Virus record (IMG/VR): IMGVR_UViG_3300048597_000671
Span: 1 to 46,664 of that record
Source of the DNA: a virus
DNA length: 46,664 bases
Strand: one strand, 5' to 3'
The notes beneath the pieces were generated by a model. The model saw nothing but the letters and a program-made list of their open reading frames with translations, made no database searches and was not told the DNA's origin. Position numbers and translations under genes: made by a program. Positions 38,662-46,601 of the stretch are shown here, one piece after another. Position 1 is the stretch's first letter; the number at the start of each line of letters is the position of its first letter.

Positions 38662-39981
38662 ATGTCCATCAATGTCGTCGAAGTCGAAGTTCTGGGCGCT
38701 GTCGCACCGCTTTCAAGTGCCACGCCGCAGCGCACCGGTGTGGCCGCGGCAGGCACGTCTCGCTACGCCTCGCGGGCCGATCATGTTCACGATACAATCC
38801 ACGTCGAATATGCTCTTCCGGCAGTCGCCACTGACGTCACTGCCGACCTGCAAGCGCTGATCAATCTTTATTCCGCTTCGAACAGAGGCGCGCGTATTCA
38901 TCTCAGCGGCGGTCGCGGTCTGCTCAGCGGTGGCGGGTTGACGCACAAGCAGAACGTCCATCTGGAAGGAGGCGGGCAGGGGATAACCACCCTTCAAAGC
39001 CAGGGCGCCTATCCTTGCATCAACATGCTCGGTGATTTCGGCGCCGGAGCGCCGCTCAACAATGCCGGCGTGTCGCAGATGACCTTGCGCGGATCGGGCA
39101 AGGCGACCTCCGGAACAGGCGGAATTGTCGCCAATTTCACCAACCGCTGCTCAATCAAAGACGTCAGGGTTTTCGGCGCGGACAAGGCGGTCTCGTCAGC
39201 AAACGCATGGCAGACCGAAGTGACCGGCCTGCTGGTAGACGGCGGCGGTAGCGACCAGAGCAATTATGGGCTTTTTCTCGCCGAAGATTATCACGACTCG
39301 CTCCCCTATGATAACAACGCTCATATCGTCAGCAGATTGGTCGCACAGAACCTCGTGGAGACGGCTGTTCGCATCGAGAACGGCACGGGGTCGCACTTCG
39401 ATAACTGTCAGGCGATGGCTTCACGGCTTGGGTGGTGGGTCGGCGATCAGCCTGGTGGGCACAGTCCGATACAGTTCATGGCTTTTGAAGGCTGTGACGG
39501 AGATACTTGCACGGATGGCAACTGGGTCTTCAACAAAGGCCTATCGTCTTACTTGGGCGATATCTGGCTTAGCCATATCTGGAGCGGCCTGACTGGCCCT
39601 AGCGACTCGCCAGGATCCTTTCATATTCGCGGCGCCCGCGACTTCCAGCTGAGCGGTTTGAAAGCGGCCAGTAACGCGTGCTGCCTTCACATCCAGGACA
39701 GCGATCTCGTCCAAGTGCTTGGCTTCCAGTCCAGGAACTATGATCGAGCGGGAACGGGCACCCCGGCAATTCTGGTCGCGAATTCTACGAACTGTCAGAT
39801 CATCGGCGCCACTGGCCGCAGGACGACGTCCAATGCCTCGACGCGCTTCATTGTCGAAACGGGAACGTCCGACTCGAACCTCTATTCCGACATCAATGCC
39901 GACACGGCCGACACGATAATCGGTGCCAATTCCAGGCGGCACAACCGCCGGGATTCCGTCGCCGCGTCCTGGCTCGCCTAA
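38662..39981 (+). CDS. Tailspike-like parallel beta-helix protein
   Basis: 439-aa protein. The N-terminus carries a virion-attachment type motif (PQRTGVAAAGTSRYASRADHVH, residues ~23-45), and residues ~85-420 are right-handed beta-helix repeats with Asn/Asp ladders (NNAGVSQMTLRGSG; DFQLSGLKAASNACCLHIQD). Such proteins bind and often cleave capsular or O-antigen polysaccharide. Catalytic residues cannot be named by eye. Confidence 0.82.
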   Translation: MSINVVEVEVLGAVAPLSSATPQRTGVAAAGTSRYASRADHVHDTIHVEYALPAVATDVTADLQALINLYSASNRGARIHLSGGRGLLSGGGLTHKQNVHLEGGGQGITTLQSQGAYPCINMLGDFGAGAPLNNAGVSQMTLRGSGKATSGTGGIVANFTNRCSIKDVRVFGADKAVSSANAWQTEVTGLLVDGGGSDQSNYGLFLAEDYHDSLPYDNNAHIVSRLVAQNLVETAVRIENGTGSHFDNCQAMASRLGWWVGDQPGGHSPIQFMAFEGCDGDTCTDGNWVFNKGLSSYLGDIWLSHIWSGLTGPSDSPGSFHIRGARDFQLSGLKAASNACCLHIQDSDLVQVLGFQSRNYDRAGTGTPAILVANSTNCQIIGATGRRTTSNASTRFIVETGTSDSNLYSDINADTADTIIGANSRRHNRRDSVAASWLA

Positions 39982-40005
39982 GCCCTTCACAACAACGATC
40001 TTCGC

Positions 40006-40027
40006 GGCCCGCTTCGGCGGGCCTTTT
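40006..40027 (+). terminator. Terminator-like hairpin after the tailspike
   Basis: GGCCCGC-TTCG-GCGGGCC followed by TTTT. Perfect 7-bp stem with a stable TTCG tetraloop. Confidence 0.82.
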
Positions 40028-40043
40028 GTTTGGAGAAGAAAGT

Positions 40044-40613
40044 ATGGCCGACATCATCAGCCCCATCAGCGCGGGCGGACTACCAAAGCGCTACAAGGAT
40101 ATGGGCCTAGGCCCGGATGCGCAGCAATCCTACGCCGAGGAATTTGCTCTCGCGGGCGGCGGCGCCTTCGATGTCGCTGTCGTCCCAACGGTGACGAACG
40201 GGGCCTACTCGGCGAACGATATCGTCGGTGGCCTGCTGACCTTCGCCAATGTCGCCCGCGTCGCTGACGAAGCCTTCGTCATCACCGGCCTTCAGATCGT
40301 CTGCAAGGCTGCGGTGCTGCCATCCTACACCTTGATGCTTTTCAACGCCGATCCGAGCAGCACCACGAAGACGGATAATGCCGCGTATTCGCTGGCGGTT
40401 GCCGACGCCTTCAAGCTGATCGCCGCGATCCCTCTCGGTATCGGCTGGACCGATCACGGCACGCCCAATTCGATCCGCGCCGATAATCTCGGCATCGTGG
40501 CAAAGCCAGTCAGCGGCGGCCGTGACATCTATGGGCTCCTGGTAGACGCCACGGGGGTCACGCTGACCTCGACTGGCGACCTGCAAATCAGGCTGCGCGG
40601 CACGGGCGTCTGA
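40044..40613 (+). CDS. Putative fibre/structural protein
   Basis: 189-aa protein, start MADIISPISAGGLPKRYKDMG, beta-rich in the middle (FVITGLQIVCKAAVLPSYTLMLF; RDIYGLLVDATGVTL). TGGAGAAG lies before the ATG at 40044. It follows a terminator and precedes a lectin-like fibre gene (TGATG). Similar proteins occur among tail fibre cassettes; function unknown. Confidence 0.7.
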   Translation: MADIISPISAGGLPKRYKDMGLGPDAQQSYAEEFALAGGGAFDVAVVPTVTNGAYSANDIVGGLLTFANVARVADEAFVITGLQIVCKAAVLPSYTLMLFNADPSSTTKTDNAAYSLAVADAFKLIAAIPLGIGWTDHGTPNSIRADNLGIVAKPVSGGRDIYGLLVDATGVTLTSTGDLQIRLRGTGV

Positions 40614-41380
40614 TGCGTGGCTCGATCGTAAGGGTCACGCGACCGGGCTACGAGGCCGAAGCCCTCACCCTGCAGCGTGCGATGTCGGCACCCCTCCAGG
40701 AGCCGCGTCTCAAAGCCTACAGCGACTTCTATGGACGGATGAAGCGAGAGCAGATTCTACCGTTTATCGAGATCGCTTACTGCTTGGCTGCGCATGATGC
40801 TCAGGCTGCTCGGCTCAACCTGAAATCGCCGGGGTCATTCAACGCTTCGGTCGTCAGCACTCCGACCTTCACAACGGATCGCGGCTATACTCCCGATGGC
40901 GCGGGCAAATACCTAACGACAGGCTGGAACCCCGCTACGCAAGCGACGCTCTTCGCTCAAAATGACGCACATATCGCGGCGTGGAACCGCGTCAGCGGGG
41001 CTGGCAATAGCAAGTTCCTGGCTGGCAATAGTGGTTCGTCTGGGGTCGTCGTCGCATCGCGCTTCACCACCGATCAAGCGCTGACTCGCGTAAACGACAC
41101 CGGCGGCCAAGTCGCGAACAACGGCAACCCAGCTGGTCTCTGCATGGGTAACCGCGTCTCGTCCGGCCTGCGCGAAACTTGGGTCAACGGCGTCTCAAAA
41201 GGCACGGTGTCAGTCGCCTCCGCTGCGCCGGTCAGCGCAGTTGTTCTGGTCTGCGCGACGCAAACTTCGGTCGGTGTAGACGAGCTTGCCTACTTCTCGA
41301 TCGGCAGAAGCCTGGCTGGCAAGGAAGCCATCTATTTCGCGATCGTGAGAGATCTGATGCAGGCGATCGGCGCCGCCTAA
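40613..41380 (+). CDS. Lectin-like tail fibre protein
   Basis: 255-aa protein whose C-terminal half is concanavalin-like: TTDRGYTPDGAGKYLTTGW, IAAWNRVSGAGNSKFLAGN and the YFSIGRSLAGKEAIYFAIVRDL end, as in phage LamG-like modules. Likely receptor binding. Overlaps the previous stop (TGATG at 40611-40615). Confidence 0.75.
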   Translation: MRGSIVRVTRPGYEAEALTLQRAMSAPLQEPRLKAYSDFYGRMKREQILPFIEIAYCLAAHDAQAARLNLKSPGSFNASVVSTPTFTTDRGYTPDGAGKYLTTGWNPATQATLFAQNDAHIAAWNRVSGAGNSKFLAGNSGSSGVVVASRFTTDQALTRVNDTGGQVANNGNPAGLCMGNRVSSGLRETWVNGVSKGTVSVASAAPVSAVVLVCATQTSVGVDELAYFSIGRSLAGKEAIYFAIVRDLMQAIGAA

Positions 41381-41384
41381 CCAC

Positions 41385-41405
41385 CCGCCCGCGTGGCGGT
41401 TTTTT
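41385..41405 (+). terminator. Terminator-like hairpin before the lysis cassette
   Basis: CCGCC-CGCGT-GGCGG followed by TTTTTT, between fibre and lysis genes. Confidence 0.75.
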
Positions 41406-41421
41406 CAATGGAGCTCACGCC

Positions 41422-41514
41422 ATGGACCCGATGGAACTGGCGGGGCTCTGCCTTGCCGTCGCCGTGGCCGCGATCATCGGCCTCCTTCCTCTCATCATCT
41501 GGAGAAGCAAATGA
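41422..41514 (+). CDS. 30-residue membrane peptide at the start of the lysis cassette
   Basis: MDPMELAG followed by a hydrophobic helix (about 8-27) and RSK at the end. GGAG precedes the ATG by 8 bases, and its TGA overlaps the endolysin ATG (41511-41514). Small single-helix peptides before endolysin can act as holins or antiholins; the role is inference. Confidence 0.65.
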   Translation: MDPMELAGLCLAVAVAAIIGLLPLIIWRSK

Positions 41515-42107
41515 ACCGACAGGCATTTTATGATGCCGTGCGGCCGCTGTTCGGCGGGGCGCTGAAGCAAAGCCAGGTCGACGGGCTGCGCGTCATCCTG
41601 GACGAATGGGAATCGCGGCCGGCGAACGACGCGCGGTGGCTGGCCTACATGCTGGCGACGACGCAGCATGAGACCGCCAGTACGATGCAGCCGATCAAGG
41701 AATACGGCGGCGACGCCTACTTCCATGACCGGTACGATCCCAAGGGCAAGCGGCCCGACATCGCCAAGGCGCTGGGCAACACCCAGCCCGGCGACGGTGT
41801 GCTCTTTTGCGGGAGGGGATTTATTCAGATCACGGGGCGCCGCAACTACGCCCTGCTGGCGGCCAAGACGGGCGAGGACCTGATCGGCAATCCCTCGATC
41901 GCGCTGCGCCCTACAATCGCTGTGCGCGCCCTCTTCGATGGGATGTCGGAGGGGTGGTTCACGGGCCGCAAGCTGGCCGATTACTTCGACAGCGACACCG
42001 AGGACTGGCGCAACGCCCGGCGGATCATCAACGGGCTCGACAAGGCCGACGATATTGCCCGGCTGGCACAGTCCTATCGCGCCGCGCTGCGCAAGGCGGG
42101 GGTGTGA
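41511..42107 (+). CDS. GH19 endolysin
   Basis: 198-aa glycoside hydrolase family 19 muramidase/chitinase-like enzyme. Catalytic glutamates are Glu54 in TQHETAS and Glu64 in IKEYGG, followed by FCGRGFIQITGRRNY and a helical C-terminal half. It has no signal peptide, so it depends on a holin for release. Coupled by ATGA to the 30-residue peptide. Confidence 0.93.
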   Translation: MNRQAFYDAVRPLFGGALKQSQVDGLRVILDEWESRPANDARWLAYMLATTQHETASTMQPIKEYGGDAYFHDRYDPKGKRPDIAKALGNTQPGDGVLFCGRGFIQITGRRNYALLAAKTGEDLIGNPSIALRPTIAVRALFDGMSEGWFTGRKLADYFDSDTEDWRNARRIINGLDKADDIARLAQSYRAALRKAGV

Positions 42108-42108
42108 G

Positions 42109-42468
42109 ATGGCGGGGCATTTCGACGGGTCGGGTGTCACCGACAACCACGCGATGTGGGCTGGGTTCGGCCTCATCGCCGGGTTCATCTTTCGCGCGAA
42201 CGGCTGGGCCGAAAAGGACCCTGCGACGGGCAAGATCACCCTCTACTGGACCAAGTTCACCGCCGACCTGACGAGCGCGGCGATGATCTATCTGCTCGCG
42301 CTGGCGATCGCTGCGTCGTGGCCGGTGCTGGGCTACGGCGACCAGCCGCCGGCGGTGACAGCGGGCGTGGTGGTGCTGCTGTTCCTGATCGGGCTGCGGC
42401 CGCTCGCGGAAAACCTGCAGGCGCTGTTCCTCGCGCTGGTCGCCCGCGTCAAAGGGGGTGCGTCATGA
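42109..42468 (+). CDS. Holin-like membrane protein
   Basis: 119-aa protein with two clear hydrophobic helices (about residues 55-75 and 83-101) and a possible first one at 14-28, with a hydrophilic loop between. It directly follows the endolysin. The most likely holin of this cassette, although smaller candidates follow. Family not identified by motif. Confidence 0.7.
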   Translation: MAGHFDGSGVTDNHAMWAGFGLIAGFIFRANGWAEKDPATGKITLYWTKFTADLTSAAMIYLLALAIAASWPVLGYGDQPPAVTAGVVVLLFLIGLRPLAENLQALFLALVARVKGGAS

Positions 42469-42605
42469 ATCGTTGGTTTGTGCGTCACTGGCGCGATCTC
42501 GCGCTGATCGCCCTGCTGATGGCGCTAGGCCTGGCCTGGCGCGACCAGATGACCATGGCGTGGATGGGCGGCGCGACGGCGCGCTGCGCGCTGCTGCCAT
42601 GGTGA
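42465..42605 (+). CDS. 46-residue single-pass membrane protein
   Basis: MNRWFVRHWRD then a hydrophobic helix (about 12-25) and a second weakly hydrophobic part. ATGA overlap with the holin-like gene. Possible second holin or antiholin. Confidence 0.6.
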   Translation: MNRWFVRHWRDLALIALLMALGLAWRDQMTMAWMGGATARCALLPW

Positions 42606-42715
42606 GGTGGACGGGTGCGTCGCTGCGGCGGCTGGCGGCAGCGCTGGTGAGCTTACTGGCCATCCTGACCGCGGTCGGAATCGCCACTGCGCTGATCCTG
42701 GGTGCGGTACTATGA
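42599..42715 (+). CDS. 38-residue single-pass membrane peptide
   Basis: Basic N-terminus (MVRWTGASLRRL) and one hydrophobic helix (about 13-37). It overlaps the end of the previous gene by 7 bases and its stop overlaps the spanin ATG. The GTG codon next to the ATG gives an alternative start at 42602. Membrane role in lysis likely, details open. Confidence 0.55.
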   Translation: MVRWTGASLRRLAAALVSLLAILTAVGIATALILGAVL

Positions 42716-43098
42716 CCGCGGCGCTTGCCTTCCTGACCTCGCCGATCGGCCGCTGGGTCGCCGGTGGGCTGGCTGTGGTGGTGCTGGCGCTCGGCCTGTG
42801 GCGCTGGGACGCGGCGCGGATCGCCCGGCATGAGGAAGCCGCCACGCTCGCCTGCAACGCCGCCCACGCGGCAGCGGGCGCCAAAGCCGAGGCGGGGGCC
42901 CGCGCCCGCATTCGGGCCAGCGAGGAGGACGCCTATCGCAAGGGCGTGGCCGATGCGCAGGGCAGGGCGGCCGACACCGCCGCACGCGAGACTGAAACCG
43001 AAACCGTCATCAAGGAGGTGATGCGCAATGTCCCTGCGACGTGCGTCTATGACGCTGCTGCTGCTGAGCGCCTTAACAGCCTGCGCCGCGACCCCTGA
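42712..43098 (+). CDS. Inner-membrane spanin (Rz-like)
   Basis: 128-aa protein with one N-terminal transmembrane helix (about 12-30) and a long helical, Ala/Glu/Arg-rich periplasmic part (about 33-110). The outer-membrane partner gene starts inside its 3' end in another frame, the classical Rz/Rz1 arrangement. It would disrupt the outer membrane after the cell wall is cut. Confidence 0.85.
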   Translation: MTAALAFLTSPIGRWVAGGLAVVVLALGLWRWDAARIARHEEAATLACNAAHAAAGAKAEAGARARIRASEEDAYRKGVADAQGRAADTAARETETETVIKEVMRNVPATCVYDAAAAERLNSLRRDP

Positions 43099-43297
43099 GC
43101 CGGTGGCCGTGGTGCCGCCGGACCTGGTGCGCCCGCCCTGCCGGCCGCCGGCCGATCTGATGGTGAAGCCGGTGTTGCCGCGCGTGGGGGCCGGCGAGCC
43201 CATGGCCGAACGTGCCGCCCGCGACGGGACGTGGATGACCACGACGGCGCGGGATTTCGCCGCGCTGCAGTTCTGGATCAAGGATGCCTGCCAATGA
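43028..43297 (+). CDS. Outer-membrane spanin (Rz1-like lipoprotein)
   Basis: 89-aa lipoprotein: signal peptide with lipobox LTAC (cysteine at residue 19), then a Pro-rich mature part (PEPVAVVPPDLVRPPCRPP). It overlaps the Rz-like gene by 71 bases in the +1 frame. It is longer than lambda Rz1 but typical of alphaproteobacterial phages. Works as a complex with the inner-membrane spanin. Confidence 0.85.
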   Translation: MSLRRASMTLLLLSALTACAATPEPVAVVPPDLVRPPCRPPADLMVKPVLPRVGAGEPMAERAARDGTWMTTTARDFAALQFWIKDACQ

Positions 43298-43623
43298 CCT
43301 TCACCGAAATGCTCGAGGCGGCGATCGTCTTTGCGCCTCACATCCTGGTGGCGCTCGCCTTCGCGTTGAACGTTGCCGACGCGCTGCTGACGGATGCGAT
43401 CATCGCCCGCGGTGGGCGGGAATCGAACCCGGTCATGGCGTTCCTGATGGCCTGGCCGCTCACCCGCCCAGTGCGCTGGGCGATCAAGCTGGCGGTGGTC
43501 GTCGGCTACTGTTGGCTGGCCTGGCCGCACGCCTGGGCGCTGGCGCTGTTCTGCGCGCCGTTCGTGTGGGTCGTCTGGCACAATGCCGCCGTTCTGGCGC
43601 GGCAGATCCAACATTCTCGCTAG
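43294..43623 (+). CDS. Membrane protein behind the spanins
   Basis: 109-aa protein with three or four transmembrane helices (about 8-32, 63-78, 83-100), including the LNVADALLTDAIIARGGRESNPVM element that resembles the DUF5658 type. ATGA coupling to the Rz1 gene. Function unknown; could be part of lysis timing or host modification. Confidence 0.75.
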   Translation: MTFTEMLEAAIVFAPHILVALAFALNVADALLTDAIIARGGRESNPVMAFLMAWPLTRPVRWAIKLAVVVGYCWLAWPHAWALALFCAPFVWVVWHNAAVLARQIQHSR

Positions 43624-43651
43624 AAACTTGTGGAGCTGCGACTTGGTGCCA

Positions 43652-44539
43652 TCAGGGAAATGACGCAACGAACCCGTCGAAATACTGTTTGCGAACGCAG
43701 GTCTTAAGCGGCCCCCGGAGCTCCTTCACCTTGAGGGCACCTTCAGGTTCAGGATCGATGATTATCAGTTTTGCGCTCGTTTTGATCAGCGGGTCCCAGA
43801 TATGCTTGTCATGAGGGATATAGGCCGTGCCGACCACAAAAACTTCGTCGGCCGCTAACGCGGCGTTTGCGAAGTTCCGCTGCGCCATAGCGATGACTTC
43901 AGGTGTAGTGCGCGTATTCTTGCCTTTCGAGTAGATCGACATGCAAGGAGAGAAGCTGGTAGCTCGGCTCCATATTCCGCGAGCGACGCCGGGAGTTTTC
44001 ACGACGATAGGGGCGTTAATCTCGGCTTGGTTTCGTCGCCCTCCGGCGTGCTCAAAATTCTCGATGGGGATATCGGGCACAAAATGCGCCGCACCATGGG
44101 GACGATATATGAGCGGTGATTCACCGGTGTTTTCGTCGTCGTAGCGCAAGCTGCCGAAGCGGCGCATGACCGCCACGTCGAGCATCACGTCGTAGTTCAA
44201 CGTTGCATAGGTAACACGGCGGTCCGATGAGGCCACCTGATCGATGAGGATGTGATATAGATTGTTCTCGCGCGGCTGAAACGTCAGAAAATACACTGCC
44301 ATCGCCCGCATCAACTCGCTTGTTCGCTCCTCAAGGTTTTTTTGGACCCATTCAAAGCCGGGCTCGAATAGCCCGTCTCTTTTGAAAGCGACTTTGGCGA
44401 TTTCAGGTAAGTCCCGCCATACTGAGAAATGCATCTCGAGTTCCGTAAAGAGGTGGCGGCCTAAAGGCGGGGGGTAGGGGACGCATGCGCCGCTGCCAAA
44501 ACTGGCACCTGCACCGAATAAAAAAAGTGTTCTGGCCAT
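43652..44539 (-). CDS. SIR2-like domain protein, probable anti-phage cargo
   Basis: 295-aa protein of the SIR2/sirtuin-like NAD-binding kind. Visible are the N-terminal nucleotide loop GAGASFGSG (residues 9-17), the TLNYD motif (near 112-116), PHG (near 148-150, likely catalytic His) and a C-terminal Rossmann part (FVVGTAYIP and LIIIDPEPEG). SIR2 domains of bacterial defence proteins hydrolyse NAD on infection and stop the cell. It stands alone, leftward, behind the lysis cassette, and is clearly richer in A/T than its neighbours, so it is probably a horizontally gained moron. No partner (HerA, Argonaute) is next to it. Confidence 0.85.
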   Translation of the reverse strand: MARTLFLFGAGASFGSGACVPYPPPLGRHLFTELEMHFSVWRDLPEIAKVAFKRDGLFEPGFEWVQKNLEERTSELMRAMAVYFLTFQPRENNLYHILIDQVASSDRRVTYATLNYDVMLDVAVMRRFGSLRYDDENTGESPLIYRPHGAAHFVPDIPIENFEHAGGRRNQAEINAPIVVKTPGVARGIWSRATSFSPCMSIYSKGKNTRTTPEVIAMAQRNFANAALAADEVFVVGTAYIPHDKHIWDPLIKTSAKLIIIDPEPEGALKVKELRGPLKTCVRKQYFDGFVASFP

Positions 44540-44570
44540 CGGAGCGTCCTCTAATATTCCTCTAGTGTCG

Positions 44571-44608
44571 CCCCACCCGTCCGGTCCGCCGGACGGGTGG
44601 GGCTTTTT
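44571..44608 (+). terminator. Strong intrinsic terminator hairpin
   Basis: 14-bp perfect stem CCCCACCCGTCCGG/CCGGACGGGTGGGG with a TCCG loop, followed by CTTTTT. In + orientation it would stop late transcription after the SIR2-like gene; it also marks the end of the cargo block and lies 32 bases from the SIR2-like start codon. Confidence 0.88.
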
Positions 44609-44614
44609 CGCGTT

Positions 44615-44851
44615 TTAGGGGTCCTGGTCCAGTTCGTCCGCCAGCTGAGCCACGATCCGGCGCAGGGCAGGGGAAAGAGCCGGCTCCGCCATCTGGCGCA
44701 GGCCGTCCGCAATGCGCCGTAGACGGGCCGAAATCGCCTGTCCGGCGGGGTCGTCCTCCGCGCTGCAGGCCCCGACGATCTCCATCGTCAGATTGCGCAG
44801 CAACCACGTCAGGTCCTCATGGGTGAGCGTGACGGGCGTCGGGTTGGGCAT
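44615..44851 (-). CDS. Hypothetical 78-aa helical protein
   Basis: Start MPNPTPVTLTHEDLTWLLRN, then long amphipathic helices rich in Ala, Arg and Leu up to the end. Starts at 44851; an upstream extension to 44923 is open but less natural. No recognised family. It could belong to host or prophage. Confidence 0.6.
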   Translation of the reverse strand: MPNPTPVTLTHEDLTWLLRNLTMEIVGACSAEDDPAGQAISARLRRIADGLRQMAEPALSPALRRIVAQLADELDQDP

Positions 44852-44940
44852 GGGGCAGGCTAGGCCGAGCGCCGCCGGGCGCGCTAGGCCGGTCTTGGGT
44901 CTCCTCTTCCAAACTGCCGACAATTTGCTACTAGCGACGG

Positions 44941-45477
44941 ATGACCCTCATCTCCGAAGGATACCGGGACCTTAATCGGCAGCTCCACGCCGAAAACCCA
45001 AAATACGGTACCTCAGGCGCCAAGTTTGCCGAGCGGGTTCGCCTTATGGCCCTCGCGATGGGCAACCCCACCATCCTGGACTATGGCGCCGGCAAGGGGC
45101 TGCTGGCGCAGGCCCTGCCGCAGCTACGCGTCGCCGAGTACGACCCTGCCGTCCCGGGAAAGGATGCACCGCCGGTGCCTGCCGATTTGGTCGTGTGCAC
45201 CGACGTCCTGGAGCACATCGAGCCCGAGTGTCTTGGCGCAATTCTTGAAGATTTGCGGCGCCTGATGCGAGGTCGGGGGTTCTTCAACATAGCGACCCGT
45301 CCCGCTGTCAAGCATCTCGCGGATGGTCGAAACGCCCACCTGATCGTTCAACCGGCCGCCTGGTGGCGCGCGCAACTAGAGCCCCTATTCAAAATCCAGA
45401 CATGGGAGCCCGTGGGGGAGGGTGCGGTCAACTGCGAGGTGACGCCGCTCCCGATAGGGCAGCATTCAGAAGGTTGA
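44941..45477 (+). CDS. SAM-dependent methyltransferase
   Basis: 178-aa class I methyltransferase: SAM-binding LDYGAGKG (about residues 45-52), and CTDVLEHIEPE (about 82-92) as motif II/post-I region. The small substrate is unknown; the motif pattern is like those of sugar or small-molecule methyltransferases. It converges on a glycosyltransferase-like gene and overlaps its end by 50 bases, so the pair may act on surface sugars (inference). Confidence 0.85.
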   Translation: MTLISEGYRDLNRQLHAENPKYGTSGAKFAERVRLMALAMGNPTILDYGAGKGLLAQALPQLRVAEYDPAVPGKDAPPVPADLVVCTDVLEHIEPECLGAILEDLRRLMRGRGFFNIATRPAVKHLADGRNAHLIVQPAAWWRAQLEPLFKIQTWEPVGEGAVNCEVTPLPIGQHSEG

Positions 45478-46483
45478 TGGCTGTCAGTAGTGCGATGGGC
45501 TGTTCGGGCGAGGGGCGCACGAGGGTCGTCCGCGGATACCAGGCCACATCGTCTCCGAACGCCGGCCAAATGAGGTGTTCTTTCGCGTCAAGGACAACAT
45601 AGGTTAGCGCCCCCAACGCGCCTGCGAGATGCGCCGTCGTGTTGCTTATTGTGAGAATGGCATCCATGGCGGCAATCTGCGCGGCCAAACCATCGATATC
45701 GTTGAGGGCGTCGATGGCGGGATCATGGACGATGTGGGGTCCGCCCGCCGCTGCAATTGCGGCTATGTGCTCGTCAACGTCGCCATACTGCAGCGAAAAA
45801 TAGGTCGCGCCGTTTCGTTCCTTGAGCGCCGCGCCCCACACCCCCAAATCCGGTAGATCCTTGCGCTTGTTGGTGCTTGCCCAACTGATCCCGATCCAGG
45901 GCCGCGGATATTGCGCGTAACGCGTCGTGCAGCGGTCAATCGCAGCGGGGTCCGGGGCGAGCGGCCGGAAGCCATCGCGGATTTGTGGGCCGAATGCGCC
46001 GCAGTGCTGCATCAGGGTTTCCCAGCTCGCCATGCGGTCGAAAGCGCCGCGCGGGTCAGCGGGTGACTGGTCGGTCCATGTCACGCCGGGAAAGCTACGC
46101 TGCACCAGTTCGAGCAAGCGACGCTCAACAACGGCCGTTACCGCGCGGACCCGTCTCGCTGCGACAGTGGCCAAATGTGCAAGGCGGAGGACAGACCCGA
46201 TATGCCTGATCCGCTGGACGATGAGCAGGCGGTGATCGCCCCAAGTGCCGTCCCACTCGGGCAGCGTGCCAGGGACACTAAGCAGGCCACCGCGCGCCAG
46301 AAGTCGACCGGCGCGCCCGTAGGCTCGGAGGCGTTCAAGTTGCATGCCCGTTCGCAATAGCAACTGCTTATCACCAGCCAGTAGGGCATCCTCGGCCAAC
46401 TTGTCGGCAAGCGTTTCCGCTTCGGCAAAGTCCTTCCGCGTCAGAGCATTTTCCAGCTCCGTGAACTGCTCTTGGTGTTGCAT
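45428..46483 (-). CDS. GT9-like glycosyltransferase-type protein
   Basis: 351-aa protein. The N-terminal ~70 residues are helical (FTELENALTRKDFAEAETLADKLAED) with TPR-like look; the C-terminal half (about 190-340) has WIGISWASTNKRKDLPD, YFSLQYGDVDEHIA, DAILTISNTTAHLAGALG and DVAWYPRTTLVR, as in the GT9/heptosyltransferase-like domains of tetratricopeptide glycosyltransferases. Likely acts on lipopolysaccharide or another surface glycan. It could be a host gene or serotype-changing cargo; that is not decidable from this window. Confidence 0.78.
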   Translation of the reverse strand: MQHQEQFTELENALTRKDFAEAETLADKLAEDALLAGDKQLLLRTGMQLERLRAYGRAGRLLARGGLLSVPGTLPEWDGTWGDHRLLIVQRIRHIGSVLRLAHLATVAARRVRAVTAVVERRLLELVQRSFPGVTWTDQSPADPRGAFDRMASWETLMQHCGAFGPQIRDGFRPLAPDPAAIDRCTTRYAQYPRPWIGISWASTNKRKDLPDLGVWGAALKERNGATYFSLQYGDVDEHIAAIAAAGGPHIVHDPAIDALNDIDGLAAQIAAMDAILTISNTTAHLAGALGALTYVVLDAKEHLIWPAFGDDVAWYPRTTLVRPSPEQPIALLTAINLLNAALSGAASPRS

Positions 46484-46552
46484 ACGCTGGATCGCTCAGG
46501 CGTGACCCGCCGGGGCTCCCTGCGCGATGAGTTTTCTTTCGACATTATATAC

Positions 46553-46581
46553 TTGACGCACCCAAGGCGATGAATCATAAC
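46553..46581 (+). promoter_or_regulatory. Promoter of the right-edge transposase gene
   Basis: TTGACG (46553-46558), a 17-base spacer and CATAAC (46576-46581). Followed at 46583-46600 by a hairpin with the ribosome-binding site in its loop. Confidence 0.6.
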
Positions 46582-46582
46582 A

Positions 46583-46600
46583 GGGGCAAGGAGTTGCCCC
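46583..46600 (+). repeat. Hairpin with Shine-Dalgarno in its tetraloop
   Basis: GGGGCAA-GGAG-TTGCCCC, a perfect 7-bp stem with the GGAG ribosome-binding site in the loop, ending 1 base before the transposase ATG. In RNA this may reduce translation of the transposase. Confidence 0.6.
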
Positions 46601-46601
46601 G

